Shown here: in pieces, positions 1 to 8,851 of the stretch
Numbering within the stretch: the first letter of the stretch is position 1
Layout: every line of letters starts with the position of its first letter
Assembly (NCBI GenBank): GCA_030833665.1
Contig: JAURGT010000001.1
Location: 1-64,000 of the forward strand
DNA: 64,000 nt
Direction: 5' to 3'
Source: Miltoncostaeales bacterium
GTDB taxonomy: Bacteria > Actinomycetota > Thermoleophilia > Miltoncostaeales > Miltoncostaeaceae
Program-made: the position numbers and the translations under genes
Notes under the pieces: model-generated
What the model saw: only the letters and a program-made list of their open reading frames with translations
Told to the model about the DNA's origin: nothing
The model's database searches: none

Positions 1-516
1 CAGATAGCGATGTGAAGGAACTTCGGCGGGGGTGGCGGCTGGGGGCTGGCTCTGGCTGCCGAACTGAACGGTATGCCAGGACCCGCGCACCTGCTTGAGC
101 GCGGCCATGAGCGTGTCGCGGGTGACCCCCGCCGACTCCATGGCCTGCCTCGCCGGGCCCGGCTCCTCGACCAGGGCCAGGAGCAGGTGCTCGGTGCTGA
201 TGTACTCGTCGGTGAGGGCCTCGGCCTCCGTGCCGGCCTTCCTCACCACAGCCTTGAAGGCAGGCGAGAACTCCACGGTCACGTTCGCCCCGCTGACGGT
301 GGGGCGAGCCTCGACCGCGGCCTGGGCCGCAGCGCGGAGCGCAGCCGGATTCGCGCCGGCGCGCTCGACGATCGGCTGCACCACGCCCTCCGGCTGGTCG
401 AGCAGGCAGAGCAGCAGGTGCTCGGGCTCGACCAGCTGGTTCCCGCGCGTCTCCGCGAGGGCCTGGGCTGCCCCGAGGGCCTCTGCGGCGCGCTCAGTGG
501 GCTTGTCTACGGGCAT
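1..516 (-). CDS. clpB: ClpB-type ATPase, N-terminal Clp_N domain (3' part runs off the window edge)
   Basis: Open frame from ATG at 516 to the window edge ([39 protein letters not shown]...TEHLLLALVEEPG...), two Clp_N repeats; overlaps hspR stop; heat-shock operon context. Confidence 0.8.
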   Translation of the reverse strand, partial: MPVDKPTERAAEALGAAQALAETRGNQLVEPEHLLLCLLDQPEGVVQPIVERAGANPAALRAAAQAAVEARPTVSGANVTVEFSPAFKAVVRKAGTEAEALTDEYISTEHLLLALVEEPGPARQAMESAGVTRDTLMAALKQVRGSWHTVQFGSQSQPPAATPAEVPSHRYL

Positions 517-989
517 TAACTGGACCTCCTCGGGTCTCGTGGATCTGTGACGCGGGGCACCGGGCGGAGCCCCGCGGGAATTACCGTCTTGATGGGCACG
601 GCGGGCGGACCCGACGTGCGGCGCACGTGCACGATCTCCGTGGACATCGCCCGCCGTGAGGCGTCGATGGCCCGCTCGTGCTCGGCCATGCGGACCTGCA
701 TCTCGCGCTCGAGCTCGCGCACGCGGCGCATGGCCGTGTCGAGCTGCTGCTCGAGCGCGAGCACGCGCTCGATGCCGGCCAGGTTGAGCCCCCTCTCGCC
801 CAACGCCTGGATGCGGCGCAGCCGCGCGAGGTCGGCCTCGGAGTACAGGCGGGTGCGGCCCTTCGTGCGACCGGGCTGAACCAGCCCCCGGCGCTCGTAC
901 ATGCGCAGGGTCTGCGGGTGCATGCCGGCCATCTCGGCGGCGACGCCGATCATGAACACCGGCCGCGTCTCGTCGCGCTCAGGGCTCAT
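516..989 (-). CDS. hspR: MerR-family heat-shock repressor HspR
   Basis: [60 protein letters not shown]: MerR HTH; dnaK-grpE-dnaJ-hspR order. Confidence 0.93.
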   Translation of the reverse strand: MSPERDETRPVFMIGVAAEMAGMHPQTLRMYERRGLVQPGRTKGRTRLYSEADLARLRRIQALGERGLNLAGIERVLALEQQLDTAMRRVRELEREMQVRMAEHERAIDASRRAMSTEIVHVRRTSGPPAVPIKTVIPAGLRPVPRVTDPRDPRRSS

Positions 990-2086
990 CGGAAGAGCTT
1001 CTCCCTCGGGTCGGCGCCGTCGAGCGCCGCGAAGGCCTCGAGGGCCTCCTTCTGCTCGTCGCTGAGCGATGACGGCACGGCGAGCCTGAGCTTCGCGAGG
1101 AGCGATCCGTTGCCTGATCCGTTGAGCTTGGGGGCGCCCTTGCCGGGAACCCGCAGCGTGCGGCCATCCTGGCTGCCCGCAGGCACGGTGATCTTCACCC
1201 GGCCGTCGAGCGTGGGCACCTCGATCTTCGCGCCAAGCGCCGCCTCGCTGAATGTGATGGGCACCTCCACCACGAGGTCGTCGCCCTTGCGGGTGAACAC
1301 CGGGCTCGGCATGACGCGCGTGATCACGTGCAGGTCGCCCGCCGGGCCACCGCGCATGCCGGCGCCGCCCTTGCCCTTGAGCTTGATGCGGGTGCCGTCC
1401 TTCGCTCCGGCCGGGATGCGCACGCGAATGCGCCGCTCGGCCGATCGCACGCCGGATCCGTGGCAGTCGGAGCAGGGGTCCTCGATGATGGTGCCGGCGC
1501 CGCCGCACTCGGGGCAGGTCTCGGGGATCGAGAAGCCGCCGATGTCGCGCCCCACCTGGCCGCGGCCATCGCAGGCAGTGCACAGGCGCGGGCTGGTGCC
1601 CGGCTTCGCGCCGGAGCCTGAGCACGTGGCGCAGGCCTCGGTCTTCTCGAGGGTCACCGGAACCTCGGCGCCGGCCATCGCCTGGTCGAACGACAGCGTC
1701 ACCTCCACCTCGAGGTCCTGGCCGCGCCGGGGCGCGGGCTCGCCGCGTCCACCACGGCGTCCGCCGCCGAACATCGACCCGAAGATGTCGCCGAGGTCGC
1801 CGAAGCCACCCGCCCCGGCGCCACCCGCGCCGCCGCCGTAGCCACCGCCGTAGCCGCCGCCCGTGCGGGCGAACTGGCGCTCGGCGTCGTACTCGCGGCG
1901 CTTCTCGGCGTCGGACAGCACGTCATGCGCGTGCGAGACCTCCTTGAACCGCTCCTCCGCGGATGCGTCATCCGGGTTGGCGTCGGGGTGGTACTTGCGC
2001 GCGAGTGCACGGTAGGCCTTCTTGATGGCCTCGTCGTCCGCGTCCTCGGTAACGCCGAGGACCGCATAGAGATCCTTGTCGTTCAG
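986..2086 (-). CDS. dnaJ: Chaperone DnaJ (type I, four CxxCxGxG zinc motifs)
   Basis: J domain [12 protein letters not shown]...YHPDANPDD and [32 protein letters not shown]; the only start that keeps the J domain is CTG at 2086-2084, overlapping the grpE TGA. Confidence 0.9.
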   Translation of the reverse strand: MNDKDLYAVLGVTEDADDEAIKKAYRALARKYHPDANPDDASAEERFKEVSHAHDVLSDAEKRREYDAERQFARTGGGYGGGYGGGAGGAGAGGFGDLGDIFGSMFGGGRRGGRGEPAPRRGQDLEVEVTLSFDQAMAGAEVPVTLEKTEACATCSGSGAKPGTSPRLCTACDGRGQVGRDIGGFSIPETCPECGGAGTIIEDPCSDCHGSGVRSAERRIRVRIPAGAKDGTRIKLKGKGGAGMRGGPAGDLHVITRVMPSPVFTRKGDDLVVEVPITFSEAALGAKIEVPTLDGRVKITVPAGSQDGRTLRVPGKGAPKLNGSGNGSLLAKLRLAVPSSLSDEQKEALEAFAALDGADPREKLFR

Positions 2087-2664
2087 TGGGTGCCCCCTCC
2101 CTGGGACACCACCACGCGCGCGGGCCGGATCACCGCGTCGGACATCCGGTAGCCGCGCTCCACCACCGCCACGACCGTGCCCTCCGGGTGATCCGGAGAG
2201 GGCACGCCCTGGACGGCCTCATGCACGTTGGGGTCGAAGGCCTCCCCGTGGGCGGGGATCTCCTCCACCCCCCTGCCCACGAGCAGGGCGCCCAACTGCT
2301 GCTTGACCATGTCGACGCCCGCGACGATGCCCTGGGCACCCTCGTCGCCCGCGGCCACGAGGGCCTCGAGCGCGCGCTCAAGGTTGTCGAGCACGGGCAG
2401 GAGCTCGCCCACAAGATCGCGCACGCCGGCCTCGGCCAGCATCGGGCGCTCGCGCTCCACGCGCTTGCGGTAGTTGTCGAAGTCGGCCCGGGTGCGCTGC
2501 AGCTGGTCGAGGTACTCGTCCCGCTCGGCGCTCACCCGCGCCAGGTCGTCGCCGGCGCCAGATGGCGCCGGCTGGTCAGCGCCCTCGGGACCCGGGGCAC
2601 CCGCCTCCGTGGCGGGCACCTCGGGCTCCTCGGGAGCGACGTCGTTGTCGGTTCGATCGGTCAA
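2083..2664 (-). CDS. grpE: Nucleotide exchange factor GrpE
   Basis: [16 protein letters not shown]...[12 protein letters not shown]; between dnaK and dnaJ. Confidence 0.93.
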   Translation of the reverse strand: MTDRTDNDVAPEEPEVPATEAGAPGPEGADQPAPSGAGDDLARVSAERDEYLDQLQRTRADFDNYRKRVERERPMLAEAGVRDLVGELLPVLDNLERALEALVAAGDEGAQGIVAGVDMVKQQLGALLVGRGVEEIPAHGEAFDPNVHEAVQGVPSPDHPEGTVVAVVERGYRMSDAVIRPARVVVSQGGGTH

Positions 2665-2674
2665 CGGGATTCCC

Positions 2675-4570
2675 CTAGGCCTTCTGGGCCGGCTCGTCCT
2701 CGTCGATCACCTCGTAGTCCGCGTCCTCCACCGTCTCCTCGCCGGAGTCGCCCGCGCCCTGCTGCTCGGCGGCAGCGCGCTGGTACACCTGCTCAGACAC
2801 CTTGTGGAGCGCCTGGGTGACCTTCTCGGTGGCGGCCTCGATGGACGCCGCGTCCTCACCCGACTGGCTGGCACGGGCCTCCTGGATCGCCGACTCGAGC
2901 TCCGCCTTCAGGGCCTCGTCGACCTTGTCGCCGTGGTCCTTGAGCTGGCGCTCGGCCTCGTTCACGCGGGCCTCGCTCTGGTTGCGGGCGTCGGCCAGCG
3001 CGCGCAGGCGCTTGTCGTCGTCGGCGTGCGACTCAGCCTCATCGACCATGCGCTTGACCTCGTCGTCACTCAGCCCGGACGAGCTCTTGATCTCGATCTT
3101 CTGCTCATTGCCGGTCCCCCGGTCCTTCGCGGACACGTGCACGATGCCGTTGGCGTCGATGTCGAACGTGACCTCGATCTGCGGAGTGCCGCTCGGCGCG
3201 GCCGGGATGCCGGTCAGGTTGAAGCGACCCAGCGTGCGATTGAACGACGCCATCTCGCGCTCGCCCTGCAGCACGTGGATCTCCACCTGACTCTGGTTGT
3301 CCTCAGCCGTCGAGAAGACCTCGCTCTTCTTGGTCGGGATCGTGGTGTTGCGCTCGATGAGGCGCGTGAACACGCCGCCCTTGGTCTCGATGCCCAGCGA
3401 CAGCGGGGTCACGTCGAGGAGCAGGACGTCCTTCACGTCGCCCGCGAGCACGCCGGCCTGGATGGCGGCGCCGACGGCCACCACCTCGTCCGGGTTCACG
3501 CCCTTGTGCGGGTCCTTGCCCGTCACCTCCTTCACGCGCTCCTGCACCGCGGGCATGCGGGTCATGCCGCCCACGAGCACCACGTGGTCGATGTCGGCAC
3601 CGGTCACGCCGGCGTCCTCGAGCGCCTGCTTCGTCGGCCCCTCGAGGCGCGTGAGCAGGTCGTGCGTGAGCTCCTCGAACTTGGCGCGGTTGAGCGACAG
3701 GTCGAGGTGCTTCGGGCCGGAGGCGTCCGCCGTGATGAACGGCAGGTTGATCTGCGCGCTCGTCGTGGTGGACAGCTCGATCTTCGCCTTCTCGGCCGCC
3801 TCGTAGAGGCGCTGGAGCGCCATGGCGTCCTGGCTCAGGTCGATGCCCTGGCTCGCCTTGAACTCGGCGACCATCCAGTCGACGACCGCCTTGTCGAAGT
3901 TGTCGCCGCCCAGGTGGTTGTCGCCGTTGGTCGACTTCACCTGGAACACGCCGTCGCCGATCTCGAGGATCGACACGTCGAACGTGCCGCCGCCCAGGTC
4001 GAAGACCAGGATCGTCTGCTCGTTCTCCTTGTCGAGCCCGTAGGCCAGCGCGGCCGCGGTGGGCTCGTTGATGATGCGCTTCACCTCGAGGCCGGCGATG
4101 GTGCCGGCATCCTTGGTGGCCTGGCGCTGGGCGTCGTTGAAGTACGCGGGCACGGTGATGACCGCGCCGTCGACCTCCTCGCCCAGGAACGCCTCGGCGT
4201 CCTGCTTGATCTTCTGCAGGATCATCGCGCTGATCTCCTGCGGCGACCACTCCTTGTCGCCCGCCTTCACGCGCACGTCACCGCTGGGGCCGGGGACGAC
4301 CTCGTACGGGACGATGGTCTGCTCCTCCGACACCTCGTTGGTGTCGCGCCCCATGAAGCGCTTGACGCTGAACACGGTGTTCTGCGGGTTGGTCACCGCC
4401 TGCCGGCGCGCGACGGCGCCCACAAGGCGCTCGCCCTGCGGGGTGAACGCGACGACCGACGGGGTCGTGCGACCGCCCTCCGCGTTGGGGATGACCTCGG
4501 GCTCGCCGCCCGTGAGCACGGCCATGGCCGAGTTGGTGGTTCCGAGATCGATGCCGATCGTCTTGCCCAT
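2675..4570 (-). CDS. dnaK: Molecular chaperone DnaK
   Basis: [38 protein letters not shown]..., complete Hsp70. Confidence 0.98.
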   Translation of the reverse strand: MGKTIGIDLGTTNSAMAVLTGGEPEVIPNAEGGRTTPSVVAFTPQGERLVGAVARRQAVTNPQNTVFSVKRFMGRDTNEVSEEQTIVPYEVVPGPSGDVRVKAGDKEWSPQEISAMILQKIKQDAEAFLGEEVDGAVITVPAYFNDAQRQATKDAGTIAGLEVKRIINEPTAAALAYGLDKENEQTILVFDLGGGTFDVSILEIGDGVFQVKSTNGDNHLGGDNFDKAVVDWMVAEFKASQGIDLSQDAMALQRLYEAAEKAKIELSTTTSAQINLPFITADASGPKHLDLSLNRAKFEELTHDLLTRLEGPTKQALEDAGVTGADIDHVVLVGGMTRMPAVQERVKEVTGKDPHKGVNPDEVVAVGAAIQAGVLAGDVKDVLLLDVTPLSLGIETKGGVFTRLIERNTTIPTKKSEVFSTAEDNQSQVEIHVLQGEREMASFNRTLGRFNLTGIPAAPSGTPQIEVTFDIDANGIVHVSAKDRGTGNEQKIEIKSSSGLSDDEVKRMVDEAESHADDDKRLRALADARNQSEARVNEAERQLKDHGDKVDEALKAELESAIQEARASQSGEDAASIEAATEKVTQALHKVSEQVYQRAAAEQQGAGDSGEETVEDADYEVIDEDEPAQKA

Positions 4571-4652
4571 GAAAGAAATTGCCTCCTGATGCGTTGCGTG
4601 GAAATGGCCCGGTTCGTTCCGGGCCGGTCTGATCACGAGGGGTATCCAACAA

Positions 4653-4673
4653 CATGAGTCGTTCCATATCAAG
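4653..4673 (-). promoter_or_regulatory. HAIR-like operator (HspR-associated inverted repeat) upstream of dnaK
   Basis: Minus strand CTTGATA-N7-ACTCATG versus remembered consensus CTTGAGT-N7-ACTCAAG (11 of 14 half-site positions); ~80 bp upstream of dnaK; hspR in the same operon. Confidence 0.7.
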
Positions 4674-4714
4674 TCATCTGCGTTATGACTCAGTAAGGTC
4701 GAGCGACACGCCGA

Positions 4715-4798
4715 ACCCCGGTGTCAGGCACTTAACCGAACCGCCTGCACCCCGTCGCGGCAGGCAGTCCCCTTCGGTTAAGTGCCTGACACCGGGGT
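4715..4798. repeat. 26-bp perfect inverted repeat with 32-nt spacer (REP/MITE-like palindrome)
   Basis: ACCCCGGTGTCAGGCACTTAACCGAA (4715-4740) and its exact reverse complement at 4773-4798; spacer holds a second GCCTGC/GCAGGC stem. Confidence 0.9.
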
Positions 4799-4804
4799 CT
4801 GGTG

Positions 4805-4847
4805 GCACCAACGCGAAAGGGCCCGCTCGGCAGGCCCTTTCTGGTGC
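4805..4847 (-). terminator. Terminator-like hairpin downstream of bioY
   Basis: GAAAGGGCC-N9-GGCCCTTTC (4815-4841) flanked by GCACCA/TGGTGC. Confidence 0.65.
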
Positions 4848-4883
4848 TACGAGCGCCCCCGGCTCAGGGGCAGGATGCCAGCG

Positions 4884-5540
4884 CTACAGGATTCCGGCGG
4901 GCGGGCCATCCTCTTCACGGTCCTTGCCGAAGCCCGTGCGCTGCAGCAGCGCCCAGCCGGCCGGAAGGATCGCCGCCACGATGGCGAGCTTGAGCAGGTC
5001 GCCCAGGATGAACGGCTGCACGCCGAGCTCGTACGCCTGGGACCAGCCAAGGTTCACGCCGTCGCCGGCCGGCGACCAGTTGGCCAGCCACGGCACGCCG
5101 ATGGCATAGATGAGCACGTTGCCGAGCAGCAGGACGCCGATCATCGACACCACGCGCCGGTCGGCACCGCGCTCGCAGAGCCAGCCCACGACCCCAGCGG
5201 CGAGTATGAAGCCGACGATGTAGCCGCCCGTGGCCCCGGTGATGATGTCCCAGCCCCCGGCCTGCTCGCTGAAGATCGGCGCGCCCAGCGCACCGATGGC
5301 GAAGTACACGGCGAGCGAGAGAGCGCCGCGGAGCGCCCCCAGCATCCCGCCGACAAGAAGGACGGCGAGCGTCTGGCCCGTGAACGGCACTGGATACCAG
5401 GGGATCGAGACCTGGGCCAGCAGCGACACCAGGGCGGTGCCGGCGAGGATGAGCAGGATGTCGCGGGCGAGAGTGCTTGACCGGGTCTGGCCGCGAGGGA
5501 TGACGCGATCGACGATCGCCCCGTAGCGAACTGCATGCAT
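4884..5540 (-). CDS. bioY: Biotin transporter BioY (ECF S-component)
   Basis: IPWYPVPFTGQTLAVLLVGGMLGALRGALSLAVYFAIGALGAPIFSEQAGG...TGGYIVGF. Confidence 0.92.
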   Translation of the reverse strand: MHAVRYGAIVDRVIPRGQTRSSTLARDILLILAGTALVSLLAQVSIPWYPVPFTGQTLAVLLVGGMLGALRGALSLAVYFAIGALGAPIFSEQAGGWDIITGATGGYIVGFILAAGVVGWLCERGADRRVVSMIGVLLLGNVLIYAIGVPWLANWSPAGDGVNLGWSQAYELGVQPFILGDLLKLAIVAAILPAGWALLQRTGFGKDREEDGPPAGIL

Positions 5541-5569
5541 TCGGCGGAACTCCTTGGGAAACGGCGTGT

Positions 5570-5587
5570 CTCGGTGATGTTACCGAG
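5570..5587. promoter_or_regulatory. Palindromic operator-like site in bioY/phoU divergent intergenic region
   Basis: CTCGGT-gatgtt-ACCGAG perfect 6-bp arms. Confidence 0.35.
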
Positions 5588-5633
5588 TGCGTGACAGGCA
5601 GGGACCGGCGCCTCGGTGTCATACACTCGTTGC

Positions 5634-6290
5634 ATGGCAACGGAGCCCGCAAGCGGGATTGGCGGCGGCATCGATCAGCTGCGGGGCGGCATGATCGAGG
5701 TCGCGAGCGTCATCGTGGGCCAGGTGGAGCGCGCCGTGGATGCCTGGGAGAACCAGGACCACGCCGCGGCCTCCGCGGTGATCGCCGGCGACGACGAGGT
5801 GGATGCGCGCTGCAAGGACCTCGAGCGCCTGGCATTCGACCTGGTGCTGCTGCAGGCGCCGAAGGCCCACGACCTGCGCCTCATCCACACGGGGCTCATC
5901 ATCACCGTCGCGCTCGAGCGGGTTGGCGACCTCGCGGTGGCCATCGCCCGCCGCGTGGAGGCCATGGAGCCCTCACGGCCCATTCCCGAGGTCGATGCCC
6001 TGATCAAGCGCATGGAGCCGCGCGCCATCAGCGCCCTCTCGCAGGCCGTCCAGGCGTTCGCCCGCGAGGACACCGGCCTCGCCATCGTGGCCAGGTCGGA
6101 CGCCCGCAGCGTGCAGGACCTCCTCGAGGGCGTGATGCAGGCGGCCTCGCAGCATGCCGCCGACCAGGACAGCGCCCCATGGCTGGCCAGTGCAGTGCTG
6201 CTCGCCCGCCACCTCGAGCGGGTGTCCAACAACGCGGCCGAGATCGCCGGCCGCGTGAGGTTCGTCGCCGAGGGCGGCGACCCGATCTAG
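5634..6290 (+). CDS. phoU: PhoU-domain phosphate signalling protein
   Basis: PhoU-like helical repeats (RDLERLAFDLVLLQAPKAHDLRLIHTGLIITVALERVGDLAVAIAR; LLARHLERVSNNAAEIAGRVRF). Confidence 0.85.
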   Translation: MATEPASGIGGGIDQLRGGMIEVASVIVGQVERAVDAWENQDHAAASAVIAGDDEVDARCKDLERLAFDLVLLQAPKAHDLRLIHTGLIITVALERVGDLAVAIARRVEAMEPSRPIPEVDALIKRMEPRAISALSQAVQAFAREDTGLAIVARSDARSVQDLLEGVMQAASQHAADQDSAPWLASAVLLARHLERVSNNAAEIAGRVRFVAEGGDPI

Positions 6291-6294
6291 CCGG

Positions 6295-6313
6295 GCCGCC
6301 GCCCTCAGGCGGC
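6295..6313. terminator. Short hairpin between convergent phoU and the secreted-protein gene
   Basis: GCCGCC-N7-GGCGGC. Confidence 0.4.
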
Positions 6314-6329
6314 GTCATCCCCTACGCGG

Positions 6330-6968
6330 CTAGCACTGCACCGTGAGGTGGAACGGAATGGCGGTGGCCCCGCCGGTGCTGTCGAAGGTGTTCACCACGA
6401 CCTGCGTGTTCGTGGTGCCGGGCTGCACATTCACCTCGCCAGCGACCACCGCGGCACCGGCTGTCGCCTCGCCGATCGTGGCCTGGTACGAGCACTGGCT
6501 GACGTTGTTGGCGAAGGTCACCGTGTAGGTCGCCGGCGCCGTCGTCAGCGCGGACGTCGTGCCCGCAGTGGCGCGCGCGATCGCCCCGGTGGTGCCGACG
6601 ACCGCGAAGTACGCCGGGTTCGACAACTGCGCAGGCGTGACGGCGCCATTGGCGATCTTCGCCGTGGTGATCGCCTGATTGGCGATCTGCGCCGTGGTCC
6701 AGCCCTGGCCAGCACCTGCGACCCTGCTCAGCGGCGTCACGCCATTCGCGCCGGTGTTGGCGGCGTCGGTGGCCGTGGTGCGGATGGGCGCCAGGTAGTT
6801 CAGCGATGAGTTGGAGCGCTTCACCGCTGCCTGCGAGATGCGCTGGTTGATGAGCAGCTGCTGGCTCGTCGTGTTGGCGTTCTCGCTGGCGGCGGTGCCG
6901 GACCCGACGAGCACGGCAGCAGCGCCAAGGACCGCCACCGATGCGATGGCAAAGGGATACACCTTCAT
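6330..6968 (-). CDS. Secreted hypothetical protein
   Basis: Signal peptide MKVYPFAIASVAVLGAAAVLVGSGTAA; no family recognised. Confidence 0.7.
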   Translation of the reverse strand: MKVYPFAIASVAVLGAAAVLVGSGTAASENANTTSQQLLINQRISQAAVKRSNSSLNYLAPIRTTATDAANTGANGVTPLSRVAGAGQGWTTAQIANQAITTAKIANGAVTPAQLSNPAYFAVVGTTGAIARATAGTTSALTTAPATYTVTFANNVSQCSYQATIGEATAGAAVVAGEVNVQPGTTNTQVVVNTFDSTGGATAIPFHLTVQC

Positions 6969-7122
6969 GAAGAGGCCTCCATGTGTTGGGGATGGGCCGC
7001 CAGACACCCTAGGCCGGGCGGCGGGGGATCCCTAAGGCGATTTACGTAATCCTTGCAAGCGCGTTGCGGAACCGCCTGCTCATGCGGGGATTCCACCGCT
7101 CCGGTGCTAGCCTGCTCCGTCT

Positions 7123-8043
7123 ATGAGCGCACCCACCCGCCTCGAAAGCGCCCTCGCGGACGGCCGTTTTGCCGTCACCAGTGAAATGGGCCCGCCGAAG
7201 AGCGCAGACCCGTCCGTCATTGCCGAGAAGGCCCGCCTGCTGGGGCCTGTGACCGATGCGGTCAACATCACCGACAACCAGACGGCGCAGTCGCGCATGT
7301 GCCCGCTGGCGTCGGGACGCATCGCGCTCGACAACGGCGCCGAGCCCGTGATGCAGATGACGGTGCGCGACCGCAACCGCATGGCGCTCACCAGCGACAT
7401 CCTGGGCGCGTCCGCCCTGGGCATCCACAACACCCTCTGCATGAGCGGCGACCCCATCCACATCGGCAACCACCCCGACGCCGCAGTGGTGAACGACATC
7501 GACACCATGGCGCTCCTGCGCCTGCAGGCGTCGCTGCGCAACGGCCGCTTCATGAACGAGGCCGAGGAGGAGCTCGCCGGCGAGCCGCCGCACCTCGTCA
7601 TCGGTGCCACCGCGCACCCCGCGGCCGACGACCCCGACGTGGAGATCTCGAAGATCCGCGCGAAGATGGAGGCTGGCGCCGACTTCTTCCAGACCCAGCT
7701 GGTGTACGAGCCCGAGCGCGTGTCCGCCTTCATGAGCCGCCTCGAGGCCGCCGACCTGCCCGCCATGCCGAAGCTGCTCATCGGCGTGGGCCCCTTCAAG
7801 CACCTGCGCATGGCCGAGCACATGCGCGACAAGGTGTGGGGCGTCACCGTGCCCGACGCGCTCATCACCCGCATGCAGCAGGCCGATGACGAGGGCGAGA
7901 CCGGCATGGACATCTGCGTGGAGGTCATCCAGGCGCTTCGCGAGATCCCCGGCGTCGCCGGCGTGCACGTGATGGCCATCGCATGGGAGTCGTCGGTGCC
8001 CGAGATCCTCTCGCGCGCCGGGCTCGTGGCCGCCGCGCGCTGA
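7123..8043 (+). CDS. Methylenetetrahydrofolate reductase-family (MetF-like) protein
   Basis: TSEMGPPKSADPS...MQMTVRDRNRMALTSDILGASALGIHNTLCMSGD...GADFFQTQLVYEPERV: MTHFR TIM-barrel motifs. Confidence 0.85.
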   Translation: MSAPTRLESALADGRFAVTSEMGPPKSADPSVIAEKARLLGPVTDAVNITDNQTAQSRMCPLASGRIALDNGAEPVMQMTVRDRNRMALTSDILGASALGIHNTLCMSGDPIHIGNHPDAAVVNDIDTMALLRLQASLRNGRFMNEAEEELAGEPPHLVIGATAHPAADDPDVEISKIRAKMEAGADFFQTQLVYEPERVSAFMSRLEAADLPAMPKLLIGVGPFKHLRMAEHMRDKVWGVTVPDALITRMQQADDEGETGMDICVEVIQALREIPGVAGVHVMAIAWESSVPEILSRAGLVAAAR

Positions 8044-8045
8044 CG

Positions 8046-8504
8046 GTGCGGCGGGCCCTGCCGGCCGTCGCGGCCGTCGCGGCGCTGGGCCTCGCCGTCG
8101 GCACAGGTCCCGCGTCGGCCGCTGCCCCGCCACCCGTATTCACCCGTGCCTCGGCGACCGGCGGGCAGCTGTTCCGCGCATACTCCGACGCCCTCGTCGC
8201 CCGCGACAAAGCGCGGATCCGGGCCATCCTCGGCCCTTCGTTCATGATCCAGCGCGGCAACGGGTCATGGGCAAACCGCGCCACGTACCTGGCCGACCTG
8301 CCCGCCCTGCGCGACTACGCCCTCACGCAGGTGCACCAATCGCGGTCACGCGGGACCCTCACGATGGTGGGCCTGACGACCGCTGACCTCATGGTGGATG
8401 GCGTGCCGTTCCGGACAACTCCCGCGCCCATGATGGCGGTCTTCCGCTGGAGTGGCGGCAGGTGGTGGCTCGTGGCGCAGGGGAACTTCAACACCCCGAA
8501 GTAG
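8046..8504 (+). CDS. Secreted NTF2/SnoaL-like protein
   Basis: GTG start; signal peptide VRRALPAVAAVAALGLAVGTGPASAA; AVFRWSGGRWWLVAQGNFN C-terminus. Confidence 0.6.
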   Translation: MRRALPAVAAVAALGLAVGTGPASAAAPPPVFTRASATGGQLFRAYSDALVARDKARIRAILGPSFMIQRGNGSWANRATYLADLPALRDYALTQVHQSRSRGTLTMVGLTTADLMVDGVPFRTTPAPMMAVFRWSGGRWWLVAQGNFNTPK

Positions 8505-8522
8505 CCCCACCGTTTTCCGGGG

Positions 8523-8640
8523 TCACTCCCCCGAATCGTCGCCGAAGAGGTCCCTGAGGTCTGCGGGGCCCGCGGATCCGTCGGCGAGCGCGATGACGAT
8601 GGCCATCCACACCACGTTGTCCGCCAGGTCCCCCGGCGCC
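8523..8640 (-). pseudogene. Fragment resembling the C-terminus of the 14519-15355 protein
   Basis: DNVVWMAIVIALADGSAGPADLRDLFGDDSGE versus DPLWTAMVIVLAE...DPGLADLGDLLEDDPA. Confidence 0.45.
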
Positions 8641-8646
8641 GGCTCA

Positions 8647-8698
8647 GTCGTCGGTGCCCGATATCCTCTCGCCCGCCGGCCTGCTGCCTGCCGCCCGC
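8647..8698 (+). pseudogene. Fragment duplicating the 3' end of the MetF-like gene
   Basis: 52-nt ungapped match to 7989-8040, about 44/52 identical by hand count; SSVPDILSPAGLLPAAR versus SSVPEILSRAGLVAAAR. Confidence 0.7.
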
Positions 8699-8851
8699 GA
8701 GGGCATCGGTCGTCGCGTAGCGACCCCGCAGCGTGACCACACCCGGCAGATTGTCTACGATTCACCGGCAGGTTCCCCCCGCCACCACGGCGGGATTCCC
8801 ACTTGGCGACATGCACATGCTGAGCGAAGTTCCCCTTACCGCGCTCCGTTC

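Noticed and set aside
986-1921. DnaJ starting at GTG 1921 as in the ORF track
   Set aside because: Would delete the essential J domain, which is intact upstream in the same frame
2474-4657. 727-aa plus-strand ORF antisense to dnaK
   Set aside because: Shadow ORF caused by high GC and codon bias; low-complexity Leu/Val/Arg/Asp translation; dnaK on the other strand is unambiguous
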